Below are positions 1 to 7,197 of a stretch of 64,000 nucleotides of DNA, piece after piece. A model generated the notes under the pieces. The model saw only the letters and a list, made by a program, of their open reading frames with translations, ran no database searches and was not told the origin of the DNA. The position numbers were made by a program, and so were the translations under genes. The stretch is from a bacterium (GTDB lineage Bacteria; Bacillota; Bacilli; Lactobacillales; Streptococcaceae). Where the stretch lies: NCBI GenBank assembly GCA_905221345.1, contig CAJNCW010000006.1:1-64000 (forward strand), read 5' to 3'. The first letter of the stretch is position 1. Each line of letters begins with the position of its first letter.

Positions 1-127
1 TTTAAGAGGCAAGTGACGAGTCAAGAGCAATGAGGCTTGAACAACGTGAAAGCCAGCGTCTTTAGGCGCTGGCTGGTGATTTGGGCTTATAGCCCTGGTG
101 CAAACCACCCGTTAGACGGGTGGTTAT
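1..127 (+). mobile_element. Possible IS200/IS605-type right-end remnant
   Basis: The first 127 bases carry three closely packed hairpins (around 50-75, 83-94 and 103-125) and a short open frame ending at 63-65 that reads like a charged protein tail (ESRAMRLEQRESQRL). Short hairpins immediately after a tnpB 3' end are typical of IS200/IS605 right ends and their omega RNAs. A stop in the same frame at 3-5 means any coding part is broken or barely included. This is an inference from shape only; a plain intergenic terminator cluster is the alternative. Confidence 0.25.
103..125 (-). terminator. Hairpin after the YeiH-type gene
   Basis: AACCACCC and GGGTGGTT pair around a short loop only a few bases past the stop codon of the minus-strand gene. 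The T tract on the minus strand is weak, so it may be a partial terminator or part of an insertion-sequence end. Confidence 0.45.
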
Positions 128-129
128 GA

Positions 130-1140
130 TTATAAAGTACCAATCAATGCTTGCATGCCAAGACTGGTGAGGATGATGGCAATCCAGCAAAGAGCTCCGA
201 GGACAATGGATTTACCACTGGATTTGACCATAGCGAGGAGATTGGTTTTGAGACCGATGGCACTCATAGCCATGATAATGAGAAATTTGGAGAGTTGTTT
301 AAGAGGGGTGAAGAAGCTACTAGACACGCCGAGGGAGGTGAGAAGAGTCGTTAAGAGAGAGGCTAGAATGAAATAAAGGATAAAAAGTGGGAAGACTTTT
401 TTTAGTTGGAAATCTTGGCTGTTTTTTTGCTGGCGACTTTGCCAGTAGGAGAGAAAGAGCGTGATAGGGATAATGGCCAAAGTACGTGTGAGTTTAACAA
501 TGGTTGCAGATTCGAGGGTATTGCTTTGGTAAAGACTGTCCCAAGCGCTGGCGGTAGCCGTTACAGAAGAAGTATCATTGACCGCAGTTCCTGCAAAGAG
601 GGCGAAGCCTTCATTGGATAGGTGAAGCCAGGTTCCTAGAGTTGGAAAGATGAGCGCAGCCAAGACATTGAAGAAAAAGATAACGGAAATGGCTTGGGCG
701 ACTTCTTTTTCCTTGGCCTGGATAACGGGTGCTGTCGCAGCAATGGCAGAACCACCACAGATAGAAGAACCCACCCCAATCAAGGTAGCCAGTTTTGTGT
801 CCAGCGCAAAGAAACGCTGGAAGAGGTAGGCGACGATTAAGGAAATTGAAATCGTTGATAGGATGACAGGGAGTGAAGTTTGTCCAACTGCGAAGACTTG
901 CGATATGTTGAGACCAAACCCTAGCAAAATAACGGCATATTGAAGTAATTTCTTGGAACTAAAGGTCAAGCCTGCGTCTAGTTGTTTGTAGTGTGAGAGC
1001 CAGGGGTGGAGGAGCATTCCAGCAAAAATTGCAAATACAGGTGCACCCACGACGGGGAAAAATCCTCCCAGGAACCAAGATACGATAGAAATGAGAAGGC
1101 AGGCCAAGATTCCTGCTCCATTTTTTGATAAAAATGACAT
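130..1140 (-). CDS. YeiH/UPF0324 family integral membrane protein
   Basis: A 336-residue polytopic membrane protein. Hydrophobic segments run almost without break from residue 10 to the C-terminus, roughly ten helices. The glycine/serine-rich stretch [14 protein letters not shown] near residues 120-135 and the later [11 protein letters not shown] stretch are the conserved parts of the YeiH (UPF0324) family. Homologues are putative anion or sulfonate exporters, but the substrate is not established, so only the family is called. The ATG at 1138-1140 is preceded by a GGAGGTTTAT ribosome site on the minus strand. It is transcribed away from the aminotransferase operon and looks monocistronic. Confidence 0.85.
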   Translation of the reverse strand: MSFLSKNGAGILACLLISIVSWFLGGFFPVVGAPVFAIFAGMLLHPWLSHYKQLDAGLTFSSKKLLQYAVILLGFGLNISQVFAVGQTSLPVILSTISISLIVAYLFQRFFALDTKLATLIGVGSSICGGSAIAATAPVIQAKEKEVAQAISVIFFFNVLAALIFPTLGTWLHLSNEGFALFAGTAVNDTSSVTATASAWDSLYQSNTLESATIVKLTRTLAIIPITLFLSYWQSRQQKNSQDFQLKKVFPLFILYFILASLLTTLLTSLGVSSSFFTPLKQLSKFLIIMAMSAIGLKTNLLAMVKSSGKSIVLGALCWIAIILTSLGMQALIGTL

Positions 1141-1230
1141 ATAAACCTCCGAAAATAAGCACTTATTATTATAGTCCTGTCGAGAAGAAAAGTAAAACAG
1201 AAAGTGAAAAATCCGGGTTTCAGATGTATT

Positions 1231-1259
1231 TTGCGGTCAGGGAGCTTTTGTAGTATAAT
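1231..1259 (+). promoter_or_regulatory. Promoter of the aminotransferase-recO-plsX-acpP operon
   Basis: TTGCGG (1231-1236) and TATAAT (1254-1259) are separated by exactly 17 bp. The start codon follows 32 bp downstream with an AAGGGGG ribosome site. Confidence 0.75.
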
Positions 1260-1291
1260 AGTACTATGTTCTGTAAGCAAGGGGGATATCT

Positions 1292-2461
1292 ATGGACTTA
1301 ACCAAGCGCTTTAATAAACGGTTAGACAAGATTCAAGTTTCCTTGATTCGCCAGTTTGACCAGGCTATTTCGGAGATTCCTGGGGTCTTGCGTTTAACCT
1401 TGGGGGAACCTGATTTTACAACGCCAGATCATGTCAAGGAGGCAGCCAAGCGAGCCATTGACCAGAACCAATCCTACTATACAGGGATGAGCGGTTTACT
1501 GACCTTGCGCCAGGCTGCTAGCGACTTTGTAAAAGAAAAATACCAGCTAGATTATAATCCTGAAAATGAAATTTTGGTTACAATTGGGGCGACAGAGGCT
1601 TTATCTGCTACTTTGACAGCTATTTTGGAAGAGGGAGACAAGGTGCTCTTGCCAGCTCCTGCCTATCCAGGATATGAACCGATTGTAAATCTAGTTGGGG
1701 CAGAGATTGTCGAGATTGATACAACTGAAAACGGTTTTGTCTTGACTCCTGAGATGTTGGAAAAGGCCATTTTGGAGCAAGGGGACAAGCTCAAAGCAGT
1801 TATTCTCAACTATCCAGCCAATCCGACAGGAATTACCTATAGTCGGGAGCAGTTGGAGGCCTTGGCAGACGTTTTACGCAAGTATGAGATTTTCGTTGTC
1901 TGTGATGAGGTTTACTCAGAATTGACCTATACTGGACAAGCCCATGTATCTCTGGGAACTATGCTGAGAGACCAGGCTATTATTATCAATGGCTTGTCTA
2001 AATCGCATGCTATGACAGGCTGGCGTTTAGGCTTTATCTTTGCTCCTGTAGCTTTCACAGCTCAGTTGATCAAGAGTCACCAATATTTGGTTACTGCCGC
2101 AAACACTATGGCTCAACATGCTGCGGTGGAGGCTTTGACCGCTGGTAAAAACGACGCAGAGCCTATGAAGAAGGAATACATCCAGCGTCGTGATTATATC
2201 ATCGAAAAGATGACTGCTCTTGGTTTTGAGATTATCAAACCAGACGGAGCCTTCTATATCTTTGCTAAGATTCCAGCAGGTTACAATCAAGACTCCTTTG
2301 CTTTTCTGAAGGATTTTGCCTATAAGAAGGCCGTTGCCTTTATCCCTGGTGCTGCCTTTGGACGTTACGGAGAAGGCTATGTGCGTCTGTCCTATGCAGC
2401 CAGCATGGAAATGATCAGAGAGGCCATGAAACGACTTGAGGAGTACATGAGAGAAGCATGA
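1292..2461 (+). CDS. Class I/II PLP-dependent aminotransferase
   Basis: A 389-residue fold-type I aminotransferase. It shows the N-terminal [12 protein letters not shown] substrate-loop motif, YPANPTG in the large domain, the DEVYSEL cofactor-binding stretch, and the PLP lysine in [16 protein letters not shown]. Length and motifs match the aspartate/aromatic aminotransferase group, which moves amino groups between amino acids and 2-oxo acids in the cytosol; the exact substrate cannot be read from sequence. It is the first gene of a tight operon: its TGA overlaps the recO start by 4 bp. Pneumococci carry an aminotransferase gene in the same place, just before recO. Confidence 0.88.
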   Translation: MDLTKRFNKRLDKIQVSLIRQFDQAISEIPGVLRLTLGEPDFTTPDHVKEAAKRAIDQNQSYYTGMSGLLTLRQAASDFVKEKYQLDYNPENEILVTIGATEALSATLTAILEEGDKVLLPAPAYPGYEPIVNLVGAEIVEIDTTENGFVLTPEMLEKAILEQGDKLKAVILNYPANPTGITYSREQLEALADVLRKYEIFVVCDEVYSELTYTGQAHVSLGTMLRDQAIIINGLSKSHAMTGWRLGFIFAPVAFTAQLIKSHQYLVTAANTMAQHAAVEALTAGKNDAEPMKKEYIQRRDYIIEKMTALGFEIIKPDGAFYIFAKIPAGYNQDSFAFLKDFAYKKAVAFIPGAAFGRYGEGYVRLSYAASMEMIREAMKRLEEYMREA

Positions 2462-3228
2462 TTCAGTCTACCACGAGTCAAGGCTTGGTGCTCTACAATC
2501 GTAACTTTCGTGAGGATGACAAGCTAGTCAAGATCTTTACCGAGCAAGCGGGCAAGCGCATGTTTTTCGTCAAACACGCTGGCCAGTCCAAACTAGCTCC
2601 TGTTATTCAGCCTTTGGTGTTGGCACGATTTCTCTTGCGCATCAATGATGATGGGCTTAGCTACATCGAGGACTACCATGAGGTGATGACCTTTCCAAAG
2701 ATTAATAGTGATCTCTTTGTCATGGCCTATGCTACCTATGTGGCAGCTCTTGCAGATGCTAGTTTGCAGGATAACCAACAAGATGCGCCCTTATTTGCCT
2801 TCTTGAGAAAGACTCTAGAGCTAATGGAAGAAGGCTTGGATTATCAAGTCTTGACCAATATTTTTGAAATTCAAATCTTGACTCGATTTGGAATCAGCCT
2901 CAATTTTAATGAGTGTGTTTTTTGCCATCGGGTAGGTCAGGCCTTTGACTTTTCTTTTAAATATGGAGCCTGCCTCTGCCCAGAGCATTATCATGAGGAT
3001 GAGAGACGTTGCCATCTCAATCCCAATATTCCTTATCTACTCAACCAATTCCAAGCTATTGATTTTGAAACCTTGGAGACTATTTCGCTTAAGGCAGAAA
3101 TCAAGCAAGAGCTACGCCAATTTATGGATCAACTCTACGAAGAGTACGTTGGGATTCACCTAAAATCAAAGAAATTTATTGATTCCCTAGCAGACTGGGG
3201 ACAATTACTAAAAGAGGAAGACAAATGA
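2458..3228 (+). CDS. recO: DNA repair protein RecO
   Basis: A 256-residue RecO, the recombination mediator that loads RecA with RecR and anneals single strands during gap repair. The N-terminal OB-fold is recognisable ([25 protein letters not shown]), and a metal-binding cysteine cluster CVFC...CLC lies near residues 148-173, as in RecO C-terminal domains. Start and stop overlap its neighbours by 4 bp on both sides (ATGA), implying translational coupling with the aminotransferase and plsX. Confidence 0.93.
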   Translation: MIQSTTSQGLVLYNRNFREDDKLVKIFTEQAGKRMFFVKHAGQSKLAPVIQPLVLARFLLRINDDGLSYIEDYHEVMTFPKINSDLFVMAYATYVAALADASLQDNQQDAPLFAFLRKTLELMEEGLDYQVLTNIFEIQILTRFGISLNFNECVFCHRVGQAFDFSFKYGACLCPEHYHEDERRCHLNPNIPYLLNQFQAIDFETLETISLKAEIKQELRQFMDQLYEEYVGIHLKSKKFIDSLADWGQLLKEEDK

Positions 3229-4217
3229 AAAAAATCGCAGTAGATGCTATGGGGGGCGATTACGCACCTCAAGCCATCGTTGAGGGTGTCAATCAAGCCC
3301 TTGCTGACTTTTCAGATATTGAGATTCAACTCTACGGAGATGAAAGTAAGATCAAGCAATATCTAACAGCGACAGAGCGCGTCAGCATTATCCATACGGA
3401 TGAGAAAATTGACTCAGATGATGAGCCGACAAAAGCAATCCGTAAAAAGAAAAATGCCAGCATGGTATTAGCAGCCAAGGCAGTCAAGGAGGGAGAAGCA
3501 GACGCTGTCCTCTCAGCTGGGAACACAGGTGCCTTGTTGGCTGCAGGATTCTTCATTGTGGGTCGTATCAAGAATATCGACCGTCCTGGACTCATGTCGA
3601 CCTTGCCAACTATTGATGGCAAAGGGTTTGATATGCTAGATCTCGGTGCCAATGCGGAAAACACAGTCCAGCACCTGCATCAATATGCTGTCTTAGGTTC
3701 CTTCTATGCCAAGAATGTTCGTGGGATTGTACAACCACGTGTTGGTTTGCTCAACAACGGAACAGAAAGCAGCAAGGGAGACCCGCTTCGTAAGGAAACT
3801 TATGACTTACTAGTGGCTGATGAAAGTTTGAACTTTATCGGAAACGTGGAAGCGCGTGATCTGATGAATGGCGTTGCGGATGTTGTCGTAACAGATGGTT
3901 TCACGGGAAACGCTGTTCTCAAATCTATCGAAGGGACTGCTTTGGGAATCATGGGCTTACTTAAAAATGCTATTACAGGTGGTGGCCTTCGAGCAAAGTT
4001 AGGTGCTCTACTTCTCAAGGATAGTCTTAAGGGGTTGAAGACACAGCTCAACTATTCAGATGTTGGAGGGGCAGTTTTGTTTGGTGTCAAGGCGCCAGTT
4101 GTAAAAACTCATGGCTCAAGTGATGCCAAGGCTGTGTACAGTACGATTCGCCAGATTCGTACCATGTTCGAAACAGACGTAGTTGCCCAGACTGCGCGTG
4201 AATTTTCAGGAGAATAA
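3225..4217 (+). CDS. plsX: Phosphate acyltransferase PlsX
   Basis: A 330-residue PlsX, which converts acyl-ACP to acyl-phosphate for PlsY in phospholipid synthesis at the membrane surface. The N-terminus [22 protein letters not shown] and the internal [12 protein letters not shown] and LDLGAN motifs are family signatures, and the length is normal. It overlaps recO by 4 bp and is followed after 4 bp by an acyl carrier protein gene, the usual functional pairing. Confidence 0.95.
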   Translation: MKKIAVDAMGGDYAPQAIVEGVNQALADFSDIEIQLYGDESKIKQYLTATERVSIIHTDEKIDSDDEPTKAIRKKKNASMVLAAKAVKEGEADAVLSAGNTGALLAAGFFIVGRIKNIDRPGLMSTLPTIDGKGFDMLDLGANAENTVQHLHQYAVLGSFYAKNVRGIVQPRVGLLNNGTESSKGDPLRKETYDLLVADESLNFIGNVEARDLMNGVADVVVTDGFTGNAVLKSIEGTALGIMGLLKNAITGGGLRAKLGALLLKDSLKGLKTQLNYSDVGGAVLFGVKAPVVKTHGSSDAKAVYSTIRQIRTMFETDVVAQTAREFSGE

Positions 4218-4221
4218 AAAG

Positions 4222-4458
4222 ATGACAGAAAAAGAAATTTTTGACCGTATTGTAACCATTATCCAAGAGCGACAGGGAGAAGACTTTGCCGTAACAGAAG
4301 CCTTAAGTTTGAAAGACGATCTAGATGCAGACTCAGTAGACTTGATGGAGTTCGTCCTAACGCTAGAAGATGAATTTGGTATCGAGATCAGTGATGAGGA
4401 AATTGATCAACTACAAAGTGTGGCAGATGTGGTCGGAACTATTAAAGGTAAGATATAG
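4222..4458 (+). CDS. acpP: Acyl carrier protein (plsX-linked copy)
   Basis: A 78-residue acyl carrier protein. The phosphopantetheine attachment serine is Ser38 in DADSVDLMEFVL, followed by the acidic helix EDEFGIEISDEEIDQLQ. I take the ATG at 4222, which begins MTEKEIFDRI and lies just after the plsX stop; an upstream in-frame ATG inside plsX would add an atypical N-terminus. Streptococci usually also have an acpP in the fatty-acid cluster, so this plsX-linked copy is probably the second carrier protein. A strong terminator follows. Confidence 0.92.
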   Translation: MTEKEIFDRIVTIIQERQGEDFAVTEALSLKDDLDADSVDLMEFVLTLEDEFGIEISDEEIDQLQSVADVVGTIKGKI

Positions 4459-4460
4459 CA

Positions 4461-4491
4461 AAAAACAACATGCAAGTCATGTTGTTTTTTT
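4461..4491 (+). terminator. Terminator after acpP
   Basis: AAAACAACATG pairs with CATGTTGTTTT around a 5-base loop and is followed by a T run, ending the aminotransferase-recO-plsX-acpP operon. Confidence 0.9.
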
Positions 4492-4573
4492 GTTTGCAGA
4501 AAAAAGAAAAACGTTAAAATTTTTAGTAGAAATTGCGAATAGAGAGATGAGAAAGAAAAAAGGAGGAACGTTC

Positions 4574-4624
4574 ATGTACATGCCAATCTTGTATCCGTGG
4601 TTCATTAAGTGGTTTTTAAAATAA
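4574..4624 (+). CDS. 16-residue Trp/Lys-rich peptide (array member 1)
   Basis: Encodes MYMPILYPWFIKWFLK, preceded by AAAGGAGGAACGTTC, a near-perfect ribosome site at good spacing. It is hydrophobic, amphipathic, carries net charge +3 and has no leader. Family unknown to me. It could be a leaderless antimicrobial peptide, a type I toxin, or a signalling peptide. The strong translation signals and the repeat of the same peptide 123 bp later argue that it is really made. Confidence 0.6.
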   Translation: MYMPILYPWFIKWFLK

Positions 4625-4696
4625 AAATGAAATAGTTGATCATTTTCGAATTGTTTTTCGAATAGATAGGTAAGGAAAAAGGAAGGAGACTACGCG

Positions 4697-4747
4697 ATGC
4701 ATTTACCAATCTTATTGCCATGGTTTATCAAATGGTATTTAAAATAA
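4697..4747 (+). CDS. 16-residue Trp/Lys-rich peptide (array member 2)
   Basis: Encodes MHLPILLPWFIKWYLK, preceded by GGAAGGAGACTACGCG. It matches array member 1 at 12 of 16 positions, including P4, I5, L6, the PWFIKW core, and the terminal LK. The codon differences lie mostly at third or conservative positions, which suggests selection on the peptide. Function unknown. Confidence 0.6.
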   Translation: MHLPILLPWFIKWYLK

Positions 4748-4816
4748 ATGAAATTTACCTGTTCATTTTAAATCACTTCTCGAATAGATAAGTGAGAAGA
4801 ACAGGAAGGAAAAAAG

Positions 4817-4864
4817 ATTTCAGTAATTTATCCAATCTGGTTTTTAAAATGGTTTAAGAGCTAG
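4817..4864 (+). pseudogene. Third, probably decayed or ATT-initiated Trp/Lys peptide
   Basis: After an AGGAAGGAAAAAAG ribosome site the frame reads ISVIYPIWFLKWFKS and then TAG, clearly the same W-F-L-K-W-F type peptide as the two before it. There is no ATG, GTG or TTG; the first codon in register is ATT (4817). Either a rare ATT start is used, with low output, or the start codon has been lost. Confidence 0.4.
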
Positions 4865-4902
4865 AAGTCGTAAACTAAAAAATAGAAATAAAGGAGAAAA
4901 AG

Positions 4903-5046
4903 ATGACAAACTTTGACAAAATGGAACAAAACTTTGTAACTCTAACAGAAGAAGAGTTGATGGATGTGGATGGGGGTTCTGTTACTGCTGTGGTAGTAGG
5001 AGGCATCTTACTTATTGGCGGTATTGCTTGGGGATACTTTATGTGA
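4903..5046 (+). CDS. Double-glycine bacteriocin-like peptide 1
   Basis: A 47-residue prepeptide. Residues 1-25 form a classic double-glycine leader (FVTLTEEELMDVDGG, with hydrophobic residues at the expected positions), and the 22-residue core SVTAVVVGGILLIGGIAWGY is strongly hydrophobic with GG and GxxG packing motifs typical of class II two-peptide bacteriocins. An AAGGAG site sits 7 bp before the ATG. Such leaders are cut by C39 peptidase exporters of the ComA/BlpA type; comA lies 2.2 kb downstream. Not previously named as far as I can tell. Confidence 0.85.
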   Translation: MTNFDKMEQNFVTLTEEELMDVDGGSVTAVVVGGILLIGGIAWGYFM

Positions 5047-5061
5047 TAATAGGAGGATAAA

Positions 5062-5220
5062 ATGAATATGAATAATTTAAATAATTGGACAGAGTTGACA
5101 GAAGACGAATTGATGAATACTGATGGAGGCGTGATCACAATAGCTACTATTGGTATTGGAGTGACTATTTTCCTTGGCGGTAGATTAATCGGGCAAGATT
5201 TAAAACGTAGGTTTGGATAA
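5062..5220 (+). CDS. Double-glycine bacteriocin-like peptide 2
   Basis: A 52-residue prepeptide with a 23-residue leader (WTELTEDELMNTDGG) and a 29-residue core that starts VITIATIGIGVTIFLGG and ends in a basic tail (KRRFG). The AGGAGG ribosome site begins only 5 bp after the stop of peptide 1, so the two are co-translated as a likely two-peptide pair. Both cores contain GxxxG-type motifs used for helix-helix pairing in class IIb bacteriocins. Confidence 0.85.
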   Translation: MNMNNLNNWTELTEDELMNTDGGVITIATIGIGVTIFLGGRLIGQDLKRRFG

Positions 5221-5233
5221 AAAGTGATTAGGT

Positions 5234-5410
5234 ATGAAAAATCGAAAAAATTTAATAGGCGTGCTTTTAATCATTTTTGGAGTACTCTGTGTGCTAGGTG
5301 ATTTAAATGTAATTACCTTTAAAGTTGATCAGTATGTAGGCTCGGAATTATGGATTCCGATCCTTATTTTAATGATGAGTTATTTGGATTCAAGCAAAAA
5401 CAAGGTTTAA
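5234..5410 (+). CDS. Small two-helix membrane protein, candidate immunity protein
   Basis: A 58-residue protein starting MKNRKNLIGVLLIIFGVL with two hydrophobic segments (residues about 7-22 and 40-50) and a basic tail. It follows the two bacteriocin-like genes by 13 bp. The size, two-helix layout and place fit bacteriocin immunity proteins. There is no recognisable domain, so the role is inferred from context only. Confidence 0.65.
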   Translation: MKNRKNLIGVLLIIFGVLCVLGDLNVITFKVDQYVGSELWIPILILMMSYLDSSKNKV

Positions 5411-5489
5411 AGAGAACTATTGTTAGTGTGTGGCAAATACTATTGAATAGTCATCTTTTAGTTACTACCAATAAAAAATGGAGAAATAA

Positions 5490-5588
5490 ATGAAGATTTC
5501 AGAAGAATTTTCAGTAATTATTATATCAGCTTCAGGAATAGTAGGGCTTTTGGTTGGAGTAGCTATTGGATTAGCCAGTATTATTTAA
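5490..5588 (+). CDS. 32-residue leaderless hydrophobic peptide
   Basis: Encodes MKISEEFSVIIISASGIVGL plus 12 more residues rich in G-V-A-I-G. A GGAG ribosome site lies just upstream. It has a single hydrophobic helix with three glycines spaced as in GxxxG helix-packing motifs, and no double-glycine leader. It may be a peptide partner of the neighbouring bacteriocins that lost its leader, or a small membrane accessory peptide. Confidence 0.55.
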   Translation: MKISEEFSVIIISASGIVGLLVGVAIGLASII

Positions 5589-5603
5589 AAAGGAGAGAGA
5601 AAA

Positions 5604-5759
5604 ATGAAAAAACTGGATGAAAAATTTGACATCATGACAGAAGCAGACTTATCTGTCACTGAGGGAGGCTTCATTGTTACTACTTCCACGGCAATAGCTT
5701 GGGGTGTATTAGGAGTAGCTTCTTATATGTATGGGCGTTATCTAGGAAGTAGACGCTAA
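5604..5759 (+). CDS. Double-glycine bacteriocin-like peptide 3
   Basis: A 51-residue prepeptide. The leader ends at residues 21-22 (FDIMTEADLSVTEGG), and the 29-residue core starts FIVTTSTAIAWGVLGVAS and ends YGRYLGSRR. A strong AAGGAGAGAG ribosome site precedes the ATG and begins right at the stop of the previous small gene. The core ends in a basic tail like peptide 2, suggesting a further class II bacteriocin of the same family. Confidence 0.83.
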   Translation: MKKLDEKFDIMTEADLSVTEGGFIVTTSTAIAWGVLGVASYMYGRYLGSRR

Positions 5760-5797
5760 GCTAAAAATTTGGGATAAAGTATGTAAGGAAATCAATT

Positions 5798-6010
5798 ATG
5801 AATCACAACCTTAATCTCAATACACTCTTGCCTAAATTAGCCACTATAGTTCCTTTGTTGGCAATAGCTCTTAATCTCGCGCTTCATGTGATTCGTACAG
5901 ATTCATTAGTATCCTTTGATTGGCAATGGACTTTAGTTGGTTTGCTTGCTTCGGGCTATTTTGGTATTTTTTGCAAAGATTTGTCAAAAGATAATCAAAA
6001 CTATAAATGA
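5798..6010 (+). CDS. 70-residue two-helix membrane protein, candidate immunity protein
   Basis: Two hydrophobic stretches (about residues 11-30 and 43-60) with a polar N-terminus and a lysine-rich C-terminus. It lies 38 bp after bacteriocin-like peptide 3 and overlaps the next tiny gene by 4 bp. The topology is that of small bacteriocin immunity proteins; no named domain is visible. Confidence 0.65.
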   Translation: MNHNLNLNTLLPKLATIVPLLAIALNLALHVIRTDSLVSFDWQWTLVGLLASGYFGIFCKDLSKDNQNYK

Positions 6011-6081
6011 TGAATCTGAATCAAAATGATTTTGCGCGTGTGAATGGAGGAGTTTTCCCGCCTTTCTTATCAGGTAAATAG
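6007..6081 (+). CDS. Tiny double-glycine peptide with a 9-residue core, possible pheromone
   Basis: Encodes MMNLNQNDFARVNGG followed by the core VFPPFLSGK and a stop: 24 residues from the first ATG, 23 from the second. The start overlaps the previous stop as ATGATGA, so translation is probably coupled. The leader is short but ends in a correct GG. A 9-residue product is too small for a class II bacteriocin and is more in keeping with a secreted signal peptide exported by a ComA-type transporter. A decayed bacteriocin is the alternative. Confidence 0.6.
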   Translation: MMNLNQNDFARVNGGVFPPFLSGK

Positions 6082-6090
6082 GAGTCTACC

Positions 6091-6279
6091 ATGAAAAAAT
6101 TCTTATTAGGATTTGCTGAGGGGTATTTTATCGTATCGCTCATTATCTATATCGCAACGTATTTGATTTTGAAAAAACCGATCAATACCCTATTTTATCC
6201 AGAAACCTATCCGATTCTACTTGGTCTGTTTTATGTAGGATACAAGTACAAAACAACAGAAAGTAAGATAGGAAATTGA
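6091..6279 (+). CDS. 62-residue two-helix membrane protein, candidate immunity protein
   Basis: Starts MKKFLLGFAEGYFIVSLIIY. Two hydrophobic segments flank a short loop and the tail is basic (KYKTTESK). It begins 10 bp after the tiny double-glycine peptide with a GGAG ribosome site, so it may serve as that peptide's cognate membrane protein. No domain recognised. Confidence 0.62.
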   Translation: MKKFLLGFAEGYFIVSLIIYIATYLILKKPINTLFYPETYPILLGLFYVGYKYKTTESKIGN

Positions 6280-6303
6280 TTGACCATTAGATTGGAGTTT
6301 GAG

Positions 6304-6513
6304 ATGAAAGTCGCTCAATTGCTACAAAAAGCTTGGCCAGAGATCACTGTATTATGTAGCTCGATGGCTTATCTAATTATTAGAATCGTAGCTGATGTAA
6401 ACAAAATAGACCTACCTAAATGGTTTGAATATTTTGATATACCTGCGATTTCATTATTTTTGATGACCTTTATCTTACTTTATAGAAGTGAAGAAAAAGA
6501 TAACAAACGATGA
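6304..6513 (+). CDS. 69-residue two-helix membrane protein
   Basis: Starts MKVAQLLQKAWPEITVLCSS with two predicted membrane helices and a charged tail (RSEEKDNKR). I choose the ATG at 6304, which has a TTGGAG site 6 bp upstream, over an in-frame TTG at 6280 that lacks one. It belongs to the same run of small immunity-type proteins; function inferred from position only. Confidence 0.6.
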   Translation: MKVAQLLQKAWPEITVLCSSMAYLIIRIVADVNKIDLPKWFEYFDIPAISLFLMTFILLYRSEEKDNKR

Positions 6514-6609
6514 TAACATGAGTCTGATTTCTGTAGCTCTAGCATAAAAGCAATCTTGGAGTGTTAGACCAATGGACCGTAATCTGCATTTAGTGAGGAA
6601 GGTGTTCGT

Positions 6610-6836
6610 ATGTTAAAAAAGAAGTGATCTTATTAGGGGGCCTTCTACTAGTACGCATTGTACTTTCTATCCTTCAAGTTTTAATGGACTATAAGCTATT
6701 ACTAGGAAAGTATAGTGTAAATTTCATGGAAATTTCAGACCTGTTTTCTTACCCTCTACTTCTTTTAATCATTTACATAGCGGTGAAAAATCGTACCATC
6801 CAGAAAAGAACGGATAAAGAAAAGAATGAGGACTGA
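6610..6836 (+). pseudogene. Small membrane protein split by a frameshift in an A6 tract
   Basis: The ATG at 6610, with a GAGGAAGG ribosome site, reads MLKKK and then hits TGA. The long downstream frame (GTG at 6624, about 70 residues, two hydrophobic segments, tail KRTDKEKNED) has no ribosome site of its own. Adding one A to the run at 6615-6620 joins them as MLKKEVILLGGLLLVRIVLS. So the gene is either a frameshifted immunity-type gene, a phase-variable gene switched off by slippage in the A tract, or carries a sequencing indel. Confidence 0.7.
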
Positions 6837-6837
6837 A

Positions 6838-7032
6838 ATGAATAAGATTTTAAAATATTTTGTTGTATTTGTTTTTCTATTTTTAATGAATATTTTCGTC
6901 TTTACGATACTAGCAACTCTTGGTTTCCAGGTAACAATGAGTGAAAGTAGTTATATGGTGCCCCCTGTGTTTTCGTTTATCGTTTTATACACCATTCACA
7001 AAAGAAGTGGGAAAGGTAAGAAATCTGTGTAA
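6838..7032 (+). CDS. 64-residue two-helix membrane protein
   Basis: Starts MNKILKYFVVFVFLFLMNIF, with two hydrophobic segments and a basic tail (HKRSGKGKK). I chose the ATG at 6838 because GAGG lies 6 bp upstream; an upstream ATG at 6826 overlaps the previous gene. It is the last of the small membrane proteins before comA. Role unknown, probably immunity-type. Confidence 0.6.
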   Translation: MNKILKYFVVFVFLFLMNIFVFTILATLGFQVTMSESSYMVPPVFSFIVLYTIHKRSGKGKKSV

Positions 7033-7043
7033 TTGAATTTTCT

Positions 7044-7070
7044 AGGCAGGACTCTTGTTCTGCCTATTTG
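7044..7070 (+). terminator. Hairpin ending the small-peptide cluster
   Basis: AGGCAG pairs with CTGCCT, followed by a short T-rich stretch. It separates the bacteriocin-type cluster from the comAB promoter. Confidence 0.5.
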
Positions 7071-7084
7071 CTTTGGCTAAAAGT

Positions 7085-7114
7085 GCTGTTCAGGTATGAA
7101 TATTGTTTTTTCAG
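7085..7114 (+). promoter_or_regulatory. ComE-type direct repeat upstream of comA
   Basis: Two 9-bp half-sites, GCTGTTCAG and TTTTTTCAG, are separated by exactly 12 bp (21-bp periodicity), the known arrangement of ComE boxes at early competence promoters. A TAAAAT at 7146-7151 is a plausible -10. No good -35 is visible, as expected for an activated promoter. Confidence 0.7.
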
Positions 7115-7197
7115 AAATAATTTTCCGATTTCTTCTTTGTTTGGTTAAAATAATCTTACAAAGTTTTTTAAGAATTGTTAGAAAAAAGGAGATGGAT

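Larger units (their letters stand above)
4535..4864 (+). repeat. Tandem array of three about 123-bp peptide units
   Basis: Three units start with CGAATAGA at 4535, 4659 and 4781 (periods 124 and 122 bp). Each contains a purine-rich ribosome site and a 15-16 codon peptide with a shared W-F-x-K-W core. Between units there is a small AAATGA...TCATTT hairpin after peptides 1 and 2. The units have diverged, so the duplications are not recent and the peptides have been kept similar. Confidence 0.7.

Noticed and set aside
151..621. Several plus-strand frames opposite the YeiH-type gene
   Set aside because: Antisense shadows of a membrane protein gene, low complexity and highly charged, no ribosome sites.
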